This document shows positions 8,819 through 17,100 of a stretch of 64,000 nt of DNA, piece by piece. The notes beneath the pieces were generated by a model. The model did no database searches. It saw only the letters and a program-made list of their open reading frames with translations, and was not told the DNA's origin. The DNA is from DASUAS01 sp963819475 (GTDB taxonomy: Bacteria; Actinomycetota; Acidimicrobiia; IMCC26256; DASPTH01), in the NCBI GenBank assembly GCA_963819475.1, contig CAWFWE010000010.1:1-64000 (forward strand), in the 5' to 3' direction. The stretch's first letter is position 1. Every line of letters starts with the position of its first letter. The position numbers and the translations under genes were made by a program.

Positions 8819-9972
8819 GCGGCTGTCAGCACCATCGCGCCGCACTGCAGGTAGAGCCCGCTCGTGACGACTGCAACCTCCGCGTCCGGAACCTGCCGGT
8901 CGTCGCACTGACCGCGAAGCTGCAGCACCGCTTCGTTCAAGAAGCTGATGCCGTGGAGCCGGCCCTCCGAGAGCTGGCCTCCCGCGGTGTTGAGCGGGAA
9001 GTCGCCTCCCGGACCAATGCGCGCCCCGTCACCCACCCAGTCGCCGAACTGCCCTGGTTCGCACGCGCCGAGCGCCTCGATCCAGGAAACGGTCACGGGC
9101 GTGAAGCCGTCGTACAGCTCGGCGACGTCGACGTCGTTCAACGTCACCGACGACCGCTGCCAGAGCCGGTTCGCGCAGTCGATCGTCCCGCCGTAGAGGT
9201 AGTCGGTGTCGAACGTCCAGTCAGCCCCTCTCCCGGTTGCGTACGTCATCGCGTCGACGAGCACTGGGCGCCGGCGGAGATCGACGGCGCGCTCGGCCGT
9301 GGTGATCACGGTCGCCACCGCGCCGTTGATCGGGTAGTCGCAGTCGAACACGCGGAGCGGGTCCACCACCATCCGCGACGACAAGTAGTCGTCCATCGTC
9401 ACCTCGTCGCGGAGGACGGCGCGCGGGTTGAGCGCCGACCATCGTCTCGCGTTGACGGCGATGCGACCGAAGTCCTCCTCGGACCGCGAGTACTCCGCCA
9501 TCCAAAGCCGCTTCTTGAGGGCGACCTCCACGAGGATCCCGCCGAGGTACCCGTAAGGCGTGAGGAACTGGTCGCGCCCACCCACCGTCTGGGGACCCTC
9601 GACCGCGCCGCCCTGATACCCCGCCGCGCGCGTGAGGCACCGGAAGACCAGCGCGGTCTCACACGCCCCGGAGGCGACGGCCATCACGCCCGCGAGGGCG
9701 CCGGCCAGGCCGGAGGGGTTCGAGGGGAAGATGTCGGCGAACGCGGCGAGATCGGGGACGCCGAGGAGCCGGGCCATGTCCTGACAACCAGGCGATTCCG
9801 GCCCGAACTTGTACTCGAAGATGCCGTCCAGATCCTTCCCGCTCAACCCGGCATCACCCAGTGCCGCCTTCGCCGCCGCGAGGGCCAACGCCCTCGGACG
9901 CGGCTCGCCCGTCCTGCTCAGCTCCGAATACCCGACGCCCGCGATCGCGACCGCGCGGCTCAACGACGTCAT
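8815..9972 (-). CDS. Thiolase-fold lipid-transfer-like protein (probable aldolase subunit)
   Basis: 385 residues with a thiolase fold (VAIAGVGYSEL start, SGLAGALAGVMAVASG helix, NTAGGQLSEGR near the end). The thiolase nucleophile Cys is missing: the usual CxSG region reads SNPSG. The ELYDGFT segment is kept, a Tyr-bearing region used by Ltp2-type retro-aldolases. Such proteins need a DUF35 partner, which lies immediately upstream with an ATGA overlap. The pair probably cleaves a side-chain beta-hydroxyacyl-CoA, as in sterol catabolism; the substrate is inferred only. Confidence 0.85.
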   Translation of the reverse strand: MTSLSRAVAIAGVGYSELSRTGEPRPRALALAAAKAALGDAGLSGKDLDGIFEYKFGPESPGCQDMARLLGVPDLAAFADIFPSNPSGLAGALAGVMAVASGACETALVFRCLTRAAGYQGGAVEGPQTVGGRDQFLTPYGYLGGILVEVALKKRLWMAEYSRSEEDFGRIAVNARRWSALNPRAVLRDEVTMDDYLSSRMVVDPLRVFDCDYPINGAVATVITTAERAVDLRRRPVLVDAMTYATGRGADWTFDTDYLYGGTIDCANRLWQRSSVTLNDVDVAELYDGFTPVTVSWIEALGACEPGQFGDWVGDGARIGPGGDFPLNTAGGQLSEGRLHGISFLNEAVLQLRGQCDDRQVPDAEVAVVTSGLYLQCGAMVLTAA

Positions 9973-10415
9973 GATCCCGCGTCCACGAGCCGGAACTGCG
10001 GCAGGGTGACCGAACCGCGGTCCTCGAACGCGATCTCGACCCGCATCCCGCAGGCGAGCGGCGTGCCCGGCGCGAGGTCGACGACGTTGGTGATCATCCG
10101 CAGCCCGGGCTGGTCGTCCAGCTCGACGAGCGCGACGACATACGGAAGCGCGTCGGCGAAGCCGGCGTGTAGCGGTCGATCTACGATCGCGTACGAGTAG
10201 ATCGCGCCGCGACCCGTCGCCTCCGCGTGCTCGAAGGACTCCGAGCCGCAGTGCACGCAAGCCACATCGGGCGGGTACTGCAGCTTCGTGCACGACCGGC
10301 AGCGCTGCAGAACGAGCCGATGCTCCGCGGCCGCATCCCAATGAAAGCGCGTGGTGTCGTCGGGCTCCGGGCGCGGACGGTGGTCGGTCGACGGCTCCGT
10401 CTCCAGCTGTGCCAC
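9969..10415 (-). CDS. DUF35 Zn-ribbon/OB-fold partner protein
   Basis: 148 residues. The zinc ribbon CRSC and CVHC pairs lie near residues 37-57, followed by the OB-fold with YSYAIVDRPLHAGF and a VVALVELDDQPGLRM strand. This is the ChsH2/DUF35-type subunit that pairs with thiolase-like aldolases. It is the first gene of the operon that also holds the thiolase, GntR and amidohydrolase genes. The start is GTG 10415, so close to the -10 box (10423-10428) that the transcript may be leaderless. Confidence 0.88.
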   Translation of the reverse strand: MAQLETEPSTDHRPRPEPDDTTRFHWDAAAEHRLVLQRCRSCTKLQYPPDVACVHCGSESFEHAEATGRGAIYSYAIVDRPLHAGFADALPYVVALVELDDQPGLRMITNVVDLAPGTPLACGMRVEIAFEDRGSVTLPQFRLVDAGS

Positions 10416-10422
10416 GAGACCT

Positions 10423-10458
10423 AGCTAACCCGAGACATACGACCTAGTCAACTACTTT
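10423..10458 (-). promoter_or_regulatory. Sigma70-type promoter and conserved operator upstream of the DUF35/thiolase operon
   Basis: On the minus strand TTGACT (10446-10451) is 17 bases from TTAGCT (10423-10428). The expected transcription start falls on or just before the GTG at 10415. The element matches the promoter at 2788-2823, including its spacer, which points to joint control of the two operons. Confidence 0.65.
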
Positions 10459-10473
10459 TGTCCAGCGGAGCAG

Positions 10474-11340
10474 TCAGCGAGCAGCGAGCACCTCGCCGAG
10501 GAGGTCGAGAACCGGGAGCAACTCAACCCGGGTGGCCGGTCCGACGAACGCCTGGAGCCGGCCGATCCCGAGTTCGGCGGCCATCTCGACCTCTGCGACC
10601 ATCTCATCTCGAGTGCCGGGCAGGAAGAAGCCGGAGACCTCGGGCTCCCCGCTGCGGCCCGCCTCCGACCAGGCCCGCCTCAGCGCGCCGAGACCCTGGG
10701 CCACCTCCTCGCCGCGTACGGAGATCCCCGGTGGTAGCCAGCCATCCCCCCAGGCGCATATCCGGCGGAACGTCGCCGGCGTCGCTCGGCCACCGAGCAG
10801 CACCGGCGGGCCGCCCGGCCGCGCCGGCTTGGGCCAGGACCATGAGGGCGCCAGCGAGTAGTGCTCGCCTTCGAACGAGGCCACCTCCTCGGTCCACAAC
10901 GTGCGCATCAGGGCGATGGTCTCCTCGAGCCGCGACACACGCCGGCCCGCCGGGATGCCATGGTCCTCGATCTCCTGGCGGAGGTAGCCCACGCCAACCC
11001 CGAGCACGATCCGGCCACCCGAGAGATGGTCCAGCGTGGCCAGCTGCTTGGCCAGCGCGATCGGGTCGTGCAGGTGAGGAAGGGCCACCCCGGTACCGAC
11101 CTCGAGCGAAGTCGTGGCCGTGATCCAGGACGCCGCGATCCACGGGTCGTAGGCGCGGGCGTAGCGCGGGTCGTAGGGAAAGCCTTCGACCAGGACCTCG
11201 GACACCAGCGGCATGTGGGTGTGCTCAGGCAGAGAGATCGAGGACAGCCCCCTCACCTCGGCCTCGCGGGCCAGATCGAGGAGCGGCATGGACTCGTCCG
11301 TAACCATGGCGTGCACACCTACCGCCGGCAACTGCGACAT
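10474..11340 (-). CDS. LLM-class F420-dependent oxidoreductase
   Basis: 288 residues with a luciferase-like TIM barrel. Typical pieces are a SLPEHTH strand end, VGTGVALPHLHDPIALAKQLATLDHLSGGR and GVGVGYLRQE. Actinobacterial members use cofactor F420 for hydride transfer. It lies upstream of the DUF35 operon in the same direction, with the promoter of that operon in the 58-base gap. The substrate is unknown. Confidence 0.85.
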   Translation of the reverse strand: MSQLPAVGVHAMVTDESMPLLDLAREAEVRGLSSISLPEHTHMPLVSEVLVEGFPYDPRYARAYDPWIAASWITATTSLEVGTGVALPHLHDPIALAKQLATLDHLSGGRIVLGVGVGYLRQEIEDHGIPAGRRVSRLEETIALMRTLWTEEVASFEGEHYSLAPSWSWPKPARPGGPPVLLGGRATPATFRRICAWGDGWLPPGISVRGEEVAQGLGALRRAWSEAGRSGEPEVSGFFLPGTRDEMVAEVEMAAELGIGRLQAFVGPATRVELLPVLDLLGEVLAAR

Positions 11341-11461
11341 CGGCCCCCTCCGCCCGACGGGTCTACTGACCCCTCTTCCCGTCCGCGGAGCCTACCGATG
11401 CCCAAGAACCGAGATCGTGCGTCACTCGTCTGCAATCTCGCTGACCAGGACACACGATGAG

Positions 11462-11543
11462 GCGAGGTCCCACCGCGAAGACAGGCCTGGCTCGGTCGAG
11501 GTCCTGGTCTCCGCAAGAACGAGTTCGAGTCTCCCGCTCGCAC
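11462..11543 (+). tRNA. Degenerate tRNA-Leu(GAG)-like sequence (probable pseudo-tRNA)
   Basis: An 82-base stretch has the order and spacing of a class II tRNA-Leu. It begins GCGAGG, has a possible anticodon loop TCGAGGT (GAG), a variable arm around CCGCAAG, the T-loop TTCGAGT and a 3' end CGCTCGCAC. Five of seven acceptor pairs form, but the T-stem and anticodon stem are broken and CCA is absent. It is probably a remnant or an attachment-site copy, not a working tRNA. Confidence 0.35.
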
Positions 11544-11578
11544 GGCCGGCCGACCGCCTTATGTCGGCGAATGGAACG

Positions 11579-12067
11579 TCACCCGGGCAGTGGGACGGGG
11601 TGCTCCTTCGCGGCCACGTTCCGTCCGTGCTCGGCGCGTCGCGCGGGGACGAGCAGCAGAGGACGCGTCGTCCGGTGGGCGAGCTTCGCCGCGATTCCGC
11701 CCAACAGCAGCTCGCCCGCGGCACCATGGCCAGCCTTCCCGATGACGATGAGATCAGCGTCTTTGCTCTCCGCGACCGCAAGCAACTCCTTGACCGGATC
11801 GCCGCTCACCTGGACGAGCTCGTAATCAACCGGTGCAGCACGCAGCGGCTCCGCCCAGAGCCCGTGTAGCAGCCGGTAGTGCTCCTGCTCGATCTTCTTG
11901 AAGTTGACCTGTGCCGCAGACAGCATCCATTCGCTGAAGTTCGACACGACATGGCACACGATGATCTCGACACTCGAGCGGCCCGCGAACTCGACGCACC
12001 ACTCGAGCGCATGTCGACTGTCGTCAGAACCGTCGACTCCGACGAGGATCCGTTGGGCGTCCGCCAT
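11579..12067 (-). CDS. Universal stress protein (UspA family)
   Basis: 162 residues from ATG 12067 (GGGAG six bases upstream). The USP fold is clear: ILVGVDGSDDSRHALEW at the start, then ELVQVSGDPVKELL. The ATP-binding end is VIGKAGHGAAGELLLGGIAAKLAH with a terminal PLLLVP strand, matching the G-x2-G-x9-G-S/T type site. Such proteins bind ATP and help cells survive stress. It is a single-domain protein on its own transcript. Confidence 0.88.
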   Translation of the reverse strand: MADAQRILVGVDGSDDSRHALEWCVEFAGRSSVEIIVCHVVSNFSEWMLSAAQVNFKKIEQEHYRLLHGLWAEPLRAAPVDYELVQVSGDPVKELLAVAESKDADLIVIGKAGHGAAGELLLGGIAAKLAHRTTRPLLLVPARRAEHGRNVAAKEHPVPLPG

Positions 12068-12302
12068 GACTGCTCCCAAGTCGACTCGTTCGAGCGGCGT
12101 CTCAAGCATCGAGGGCGCCGCGATCGTGCGCCCAACGTAGACCCACGTGCCTCCGGTGCGCAGAGGCCAAGGTCCCGAAATCGCACCTCGCCCCGCACGA
12201 CCATCTCCGTGTGACCTCCGACCCTGCCGCCTCGGGTCTGCTTCCGCCATGCCGAGACGGTCGCTCATTCCGAGGACGAGCAGGCCGCCATGAAGGTGCG
12301 CG

Positions 12303-12564
12303 GTGAAAGCAAGGGTCTGGACCATCGAGGTGATCCTCGAGGAAGGCGAGCTCGAGACCGAAGCCAAGGCCGTGTTGCGCGTCGCCGACCGAGAGCTCGC
12401 CGGATGGGGACGAGCGCGAAGGAATCCGAGTGATCCCGATCGACCGCGTGTCGGTGAGGAGCTCGCGGCCGCGCGCGCTCTCCGAGCTCTCGCACAAGCT
12501 CATCGACGCCGCCGCGGAGGAGATCGAGGAGTTCGAAGGCGGGCGCGTCCACCTGCACGGCTGA
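12303..12564 (+). pseudogene. DUF1876 family protein with a frameshift
   Basis: It starts at GTG 12303 with VWTIEVILEE, then GWGRARRNPSDPDRP and VGEELAAARAL, the hallmarks of the small DUF1876 (dsRBD-like) stress proteins of Actinobacteria. The frame is lost near 12478. The expected C-terminus (ELSHKLIDAAAEEIEEFEGG) follows in the next frame, ending at a TGA at 12562-12564. Total length would be about 87 residues, normal for the family. DUF1876 genes often lie next to USP genes, as here. Confidence 0.65.
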
Positions 12565-12893
12565 CGCTCGCACACCGTGGGCGATCCGCCAACCGCTCGC
12601 ACCCTTCAGGGGTCGCGGCACGGGTTGCCGCGGGAGCAGGAGTGTCGCCCCGAGTCCGACGAAGGCGATGAGACCGAGGCGCAGCCCGTGTTGGCGGGCG
12701 GCCTATCTGACACTGCCGCAGGGCCTCTCCGGCACCCCCGCACGGAGGGAACGACGCTGCGGCGTCAACGGCAACCTCGCGGGTCGCGCGGGATGAGCAA
12801 GGCCCTCAACGCGTCCGTCTTGTGCTCGCCAACTTCCGATAGGTGTGCACATCGGTAGCCAGGAACTACCCGGTAAGAGCCGTTCAGGCTCGA
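12565..12893 (+). other. Gene-poor interval between DUF1876 remnant and IS5-family element
   Basis: No convincing complete gene is visible. The minus strand near 12590-12690 encodes a hydrophobic stretch (GLRLGLIAFVGLGATLLL) without a usable start, possibly a membrane-anchor remnant. The right end (12881-12898) is the left half of the dispersed repeat that the insertion sequence has split. Confidence 0.35.
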
Positions 12894-12898
12894 TCTAA
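12881..12898 (+). repeat. Left part of dispersed repeat family 1, copy A
   Basis: CGTTCAGGCTCGATCTAA matches 27434-27451 (one base shorter there). It is separated from its right part (13871-13925) by the inserted element; the shared TAA is the target duplication. Confidence 0.6.
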
Positions 12899-13870
12899 GG
12901 ACTCGCGCGGATAGGCGTCGAGTCGGTGACCATCCACCGGTCGCCGGGTTGGCCCCGAGATGATCGGGGTGCTGCCCAAGCCCGGACGACCAGGTGGAGG
13001 ACTCCGTCATCATGCGCGCGTTGGAGCCGGAAGTGTCGGATGCAGTCTGGGCGGCGATCGAGCCGCTGTTGCCGGTGCCGGCCGACGAGCATCCTTTGGG
13101 CTGTCACCGACAGCGCGTTCTGAACCAGCTCTGTTTCCGAGGGATCTTGATCCGTTTGGTGACCGGCGCGTCGTGGGTCGATATCGAAGCGATCCTCGAC
13201 TTTGCAGTGTCGGACACGACGTTGCGGGCCCGGCGCGACGAGTGGATCAACGCCGGCGTGTTCGACGATCTCGTCACTGAAGCACTCGCGGCGTTCGATC
13301 GGATCATCGGTCTCGATCTCGGCGACGTCGCGTTGGACGGCTCGTTGCACAAGGCACCCTACGGAGGTGAAGGAACCGGCCCGAACCCTACGGATCGCGC
13401 CAAGCTCGGCTGGAAGTGGTCGGTCGCCTGTGATCGTCATGGCATCCCGATCGGTTGGGTGATCGACGGCGCGAACCGCAACGACGTCCGCCTGCTCGAA
13501 CCCACCCTCGACGCGATCGCCGAGCGTGGTCTGCTCGTCGACATCGACACGTTGCATCTCGACCGCGGCTACGACTCGGGCGCAGTTCGTCAGCGACTCC
13601 GCGACATGGGGATCGACCAGTTCGAGATCCAACTCCGCGGCACCAAGATCCCCGGCGTGAAGAAACAACCGGTCCGCCTCGGACTGCGATGGATCGTGGA
13701 AGCAACCAACACCTGGTGGTCGAACTACGGGCAGCTACGGCGCAACACCGACCGCAAGAGTCGTCACCGACACGCCGCGCTCTGCCTCGCCACCGTCGTG
13801 CTCATCGTCGGCAGACTCCTCGACTGGCGCAATCGCTGGAGCCCGAGTTGAGCCCTATCCGCTCGGGTCC
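12899..13870 (+). mobile_element. Complete IS5-family (IS427-like) insertion sequence, 972 bp
   Basis: The ends are 17-base inverted repeats, GGACTCGCGCGGATAGG at 12899-12915 and the complement of GGACCCGAGCGGATAGG at 13854-13870, matching at 15 positions. The flanks are a direct TAA duplication (12896-12898 and 13871-13873). It carries one transposase gene. The insertion point lies inside a copy of dispersed repeat family 1. Confidence 0.85.
13012..13851 (+). CDS. IS5-family transposase
   Basis: About 279 residues from ATG 13012 (GGAGGA ten bases upstream; a GTG at 12994 is an alternative). It has an N-terminal DNA-binding region followed by the DDE core: VALDGSLHK (first Asp), LHLDRGYDS (second Asp) and WIVEATNTWWSNYGQLRRNTDRK (Glu). 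The frame is open and of normal length, and the stop sits beside the right inverted repeat, so the element may still be active. Confidence 0.9.
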   Translation: MRALEPEVSDAVWAAIEPLLPVPADEHPLGCHRQRVLNQLCFRGILIRLVTGASWVDIEAILDFAVSDTTLRARRDEWINAGVFDDLVTEALAAFDRIIGLDLGDVALDGSLHKAPYGGEGTGPNPTDRAKLGWKWSVACDRHGIPIGWVIDGANRNDVRLLEPTLDAIAERGLLVDIDTLHLDRGYDSGAVRQRLRDMGIDQFEIQLRGTKIPGVKKQPVRLGLRWIVEATNTWWSNYGQLRRNTDRKSRHRHAALCLATVVLIVGRLLDWRNRWSPS

Positions 13871-13925
13871 TAAGAGTCCACCCAAGAAACGCGCGGAGAT
13901 CGGCGCGAACGGGCGGAGACTCAAT
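13871..13925 (+). repeat. Right part of dispersed repeat family 1, copy A
   Basis: TAAGAGTCCACCCAAGAAAC followed by a GCGGAGATCGGC block and GAACGGGCGGAGACTC. The same order recurs at 22085-22146 and 27447-27516. The function is unknown. Confidence 0.6.
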
Positions 13926-13969
13926 TGGACCGACGTGCCGGACCGTGACCTTTGACCTGCGCTTTCGCG

Positions 13970-14056
13970 TCGAGTGAGTATGAGTGGAGACTCGTCGACG
14001 GGGTTTAGGTCCTGGTACCGAAAGGTGTGGGAGTTCGAGTCTCCCCGCTCGCACCA
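13970..14056 (+). tRNA. tRNA-Leu(UAG)-like sequence with an intact 3' half
   Basis: 87 bases including CCA. The 3' half is well formed: anticodon loop TTTAGGT (UAG), variable arm ACC-GAAA-GGT, T-stem GGGAG/CTCCC around TTCGAGT, and acceptor strand CGCTCGC-ACCA. The 5' half is poor. The acceptor strand TCGAGTG pairs at six of seven positions, the D-arm is abnormal and the anticodon stem has a mismatch. This fits a tRNA 3' end used as an integration site with a replaced or decayed 5' half. Confidence 0.5.
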
Positions 14057-14154
14057 TACAGAGCAATGGTTCTCGGGCGACCACCCCTATGACACCGACC
14101 CTTCCGCCCTAGATCTTCTGAGACATCACACCGCGAGCGCGCTCGTGCTCCCGG

Positions 14155-17100
14155 TCAGCGACCGGCGGGCCATTCGGGGCAGGTCGTGCGGTACGCCCGG
14201 CCGGGGAGGTACTGGGCCCATTCGGTGCGGGTGAGGTTGCGGCCCGCGAGGCGGCACGCGGTACGCGCCCACGCGCGGGTCGACGTCGAGCACGGTGGTG
14301 GTGCCGCTGTAGGAACCGATCGCGATCTTCGTGCCGCGCTCGTTGGCGGTGGCGAAGATGCTGCCATTGGTCGGGGCGGCGAGGGGCTCGCCTACGGGTT
14401 GGAGCGTCGCCGTGTCCCAGAGGTCGATCCGGCCCGCGGTCTGCAGGATGCTCGGCGTCACGAAGCGGGCGCCGCCGTCGAAGAATGCCAAGCCCGCCGG
14501 GCTGTACGGCAGGATCAGGGTGGCGCGACGGTGCCAGGTCGTGGTGTCCCAGAGTTCCACCTTGCCGCCGTTGGCCAGGTCGAAGGCGGCGGTGGCCAGG
14601 GTGGTGCTGTCGGGGGTGAACGCGACCCCCGGCAGGGTGGAATGGCCACCCAACGTCGCCAACTTGTGCCCGGTGGCGACGTCGAAGACGGTTGCCGAAG
14701 GCGTCGGGGGTGGCCCGACGACGACGAGGAAGCGCCCATCGGCGCTGAAGGAGGGGAAGCCCGCAAGTGTGGTGAGGGCGCGGCGGCGCTGCTCGACGGG
14801 ATGGCGCGGGTTGCTGACGTCCCAGAAGAGGACCCGGCCGGGAGCGCCGGCGGTCACGAGGATCGGGCGGTGCGGGACCCAGGCAACGCCGACCAGGCCG
14901 GTCTCGCGGCCGGTGTCGACGTGGGCCAGCATCCGTTCGTCGGCCCGGTTCCACAGGGTGAAGCTGCCGTCATTGCCCGCGGCGGCGATGACCTTGCCGT
15001 CGGGGCTGAAGGCGACGATGCCCTCGGTGACGATGCGCCCGCCGAGGAGGTCGCCGTGCGGGGCCCCGCTGACGGCGTCGAACGCGAGCACGCGGTGGTC
15101 GGCGAAGCCGACGGTGATGACCTCGGCGCCGTCAGGCGTGAACTGCGCTATCGATCCGGACTCCGTGCCGACCGGCCCGCCGCGGTTGCCAGGGAGAATC
15201 GTCTCGAGCGGCGTGGCGGGGGTCTCGAGCTGCCAGACGACGGCTTCGTTGGCGCCGGTGGTGACCAGTCGACCGCCGGGGAGGAAGACGCTGGGGGCGG
15301 CGAAGGCCCGGTGGAGGACGAGCGGAGCAACAATCTCGCTGCCGGCGACCACGTCGAAGACGTGGATCGCGTTGTCCTCGACATCCGCAGCCGCAAGCCG
15401 CCGGCCGTCGGGGCTGAACGTCGGGGGCGATGGGGAGACGTCATGGGTTTTCAGGTCCAGCCTGCCGCGCTCGGCTCCGGTGACCACATCCGAGAGCAGG
15501 ACCTGCTTGCCCGACGTGGTCGCGAGGATGCTGCCGTCCGGGCTGAAGCTTCCCGGCGTACCGACGAGGTCCAGCACGCGTCGGTGGGTCGCGACGTCCC
15601 AGATGGTGGTGGTCTGTGAGGCGGATCCACCGACGGCCAGCAGTTGACCGTCGGCACCGCCGAGCGTTGCCACTGGCACATCGTTCGTGCCGGCCAGGAT
15701 CACTGTGAAGGGCTCGCCGTTCGGGACCGGGTGCTCCGGGTCGCGGAGGTCCCATCGCTCGACGGTCCCGTTGTCGCTGACGGTGAAGAGCGCGCCGGCG
15801 CGGTCGAAGGTGCCGTACACTAGCTTGCCGCCCACGACGAGGCGTGGTCCGACGGGCTTGCCGGTGGCGACGCGCCAGACGGTGACCTTGCCTTCTTGGC
15901 TCCCGGAGACGACGAGGCTTGCGTCGTGGTTGAACGCGGCGATGAACGCCGGGTTGCCGTCTCCCAGCAAGGTGCGGATCACCTGGCCGGTGACGAGGTC
16001 GTAGATCCGGATGTTGCCGTCGTTGCCCGGAGCGGCGAGGAGCCGGCCATCGTCCGACACGCCCGGGTACCGCGCGGGCGTGGCGAAGGGCAGCACGCGC
16101 TCGAGATGGGGCGGCCGGTGCGTGATGGCGGCTTCCAGCCCGCCGTCGGTCGCAAGGGACGGCTGCAACCGACGTCCCTCGACGCCGAGGAGCAGCGCGA
16201 GTTCGGTTTGCTTCGAGGGCAGCGTGCGGGCGAGCGTCGCGAGCTGGGTCGCCCGGGCAAACGTGGCGGCCTCGTTGGCGCGGGTCGCCTGCCGGTCGGC
16301 GTCGCTCCGCTGGACAAGCGCGAGCGTGGTTGCGGCCAGGGCGACGACCAACAGGACCGCGAGGCCCACTGCGAGCGACCGCAGCCGGCCCGCCACTCGA
16401 CCGCGCGGTTCGCAACTCGTGGTCGTGCGCCGCGCCGGCGGCCTCGAGGAACTCCCGTTCGATGCTGTTGGCCTCGCCGGGATGAGTGGCAGACCAGTCG
16501 AGCGCGGCGTCGAGGCGGGTGCCGCGGTAGAGCTCGGTGGGATCGCGTCCGGCGGCGTCCCAATCGATTGCTGCCGCCGCCACGCGGTGGTGCAGGCGGC
16601 GACCGTCACGGTCCTCCTCCAACCAGCCCCGCAGGCGTGGCCACTCCCGCAGCAGCGCTTCGTGCGCGACTTCCGCCGTGTCGTCATCCGTGGTGACAAG
16701 ACGCCGAGCGACCAAGGTCTCCAGCACCCGCTTCTCGGGGCGATCTTGGTTGATGCCAACCGAGCCATCGTGGTCGCCGAGCTCCGCGAGCGGTACACGC
16801 CGACGCATGTCCTCGGGACCCTCACCGGGTTCGGCGAGGCGCAGCAACAGGAGCCGGCACGCGTGCTGTTCGTCGGGTGTGAGTTGCGAATACATGTCCT
16901 CCGCGAGGCGGACAACGGCTCCGCTCACACCCCCAGCGTCGTGGTAGCCCGCGTGGGTGAGCATGCGGCCGGAGCGGCGTACCCAGGTTTCCAACAGCGC
17001 GGTGGACATCAGCGGAAGCGCGCCCGGTTGGCCGGCCGCGTCGGTCGCGATGGCGTCCGCGAGGCCGGCTTCGAGCGTCAGCGCCGCGCGACTCGCGGGT

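Noticed and set aside
11462..14056. Intact functional tRNA genes
   Set aside because: Both tRNA-Leu-like sequences have broken D-arms or stems; called only as degenerate or attachment-like.
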